6,380 bases of DNA from an uncultured Clostridia bacterium. GTDB taxonomy: Bacteria; Bacillota; Clostridia; Oscillospirales; Ruminococcaceae. Under the pieces are notes generated by a model. The model made no database searches and was not told where the DNA came from. It saw nothing but the letters and a program-made list of their open reading frames with translations. The first letter of the stretch is position 1. The number at the start of each line of letters is the position of its first letter. Of this stretch, positions 6,138 through 6,380 are shown piece by piece. Both the position numbers and the translations under genes were made by a program. The DNA lies in assembly GCA_947176675.1 (NCBI GenBank), contig CAMWRN010000145.1:1-6380 (forward strand), in the 5' to 3' direction.

Positions 6138-6335
6138 ATTATCAATGGACGGCAGAGTTTTTGCCTTTTCAAATCCCGCGCATTTCAGGTTCGAAAAAAC
6201 GGAGATTATGGGTAATGCCCAGTCCCCTGCCGCTGTTGTGTTTTTCACAGTTATGCGGACTTCCTTTTCGTCCTCGCAGGAAAGCAGGTAATTCAAAGCG
6301 TCGTCGTTCCTGACTAACCAGTCGAGAAAATACAT
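6138..6335 (-). other. Possible N-terminal extension of QueA or relic coding sequence
   Basis: Directly upstream of the family-typical queA start the same frame is open for 78 codons, back to a TAG at 6374-6372. The first in-frame ATG, at 6335, adds 66 residues (from MYFLDWLVRNDDALNYLLSC to PSIDN). The codons look like those of queA and the composition is protein-like (two Trp, alternating charged and hydrophobic stretches), yet no QueA family member I know has such a domain and I recognise no family. The ATG at 6335 has no Shine-Dalgarno. A GTG at 6248-6246 has AAGGA 13 bases upstream, a long spacing. The stretch could be a translated extension, the remnant of a fused upstream gene, or chance open frame. 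No promoter or preQ1 riboswitch was recognised from here to the window end. Confidence 0.35.
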
Positions 6336-6380
6336 TTCAGAGGAAATATAATTGTAAAAACTTTCTTTACTCTACAGGAA

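Noticed and set aside
6345..6356. Promoter -10 candidates (TACAAT, TATATT) upstream of queA
   Set aside because: No -35-like hexamer is found 16-18 bases upstream; the true promoter may lie beyond the window.
6138..6380. preQ1 riboswitch upstream of queA
   Set aside because: No compact hairpin with the A-rich tail of known preQ1 classes was found by eye; a covariance-model search would be decisive.

Overview
The window reads as ordinary chromosomal DNA from a low-to-medium GC Gram-positive bacterium. A Clostridia of the Ruminococcaceae/Oscillospiraceae type is the best guess, from strong AAAGGA/GGAGG ribosome binding sites, AT-rich intergenic DNA, the QueA/TGT sequence style and the six-helix membrane protein. 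This placement is inference; no marker gene is present. Every convincing gene lies on the minus strand, so the biological reading order runs from position 6380 down to 1. No RNA genes, mobile elements, CRISPR arrays or long repeats were seen.

First transcription unit (about 6380 to 2464): queA (S-adenosylmethionine:tRNA ribosyltransferase-isomerase), a nucleotidyltransferase with a long helical C-terminal part, a small stand-alone PAS-domain protein, and tgt (tRNA-guanine transglycosylase). The gaps are 14, 13 and 15 bases, and stop codons lie on or just before AAAGGA ribosome binding sites, so this looks like one operon. TGT and QueA catalyse successive steps of queuosine synthesis on tRNA (preQ1 insertion, then epoxyqueuosine formation). 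The two genes between them have no known role in that pathway. The reading frame of queA stays open well upstream of its family-typical start, and that start has no visible ribosome binding site.

Boundary (2424-2491): directly after tgt there is a 9-bp hairpin followed by a T run, then a near-consensus sigma-A promoter (TTGAAA, 17 bp, TATACT). This separates the two units.

Second transcription unit (2380 to beyond 1): an HAD-superfamily phosphatase of the phosphoglycolate phosphatase type, a small P-loop kinase of the zeta-toxin/AAA_33 type, a six-helix membrane protein of unknown function, a GNAT acetyltransferase, and the first ~31-35 codons of an unrecognised gene cut by the window edge. 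Gaps of 5, 4 and 1 bases between the first four genes suggest translational coupling. The mixture of phosphatase, kinase and acetyltransferase suggests small-molecule modification, but no substrate can be read from the sequence.

Nothing here is plainly a new system. The points most worth checking are the two extra genes inside the queuosine operon, the queA upstream extension, and the tandem ribosome-binding-site/start arrangement at the left edge.
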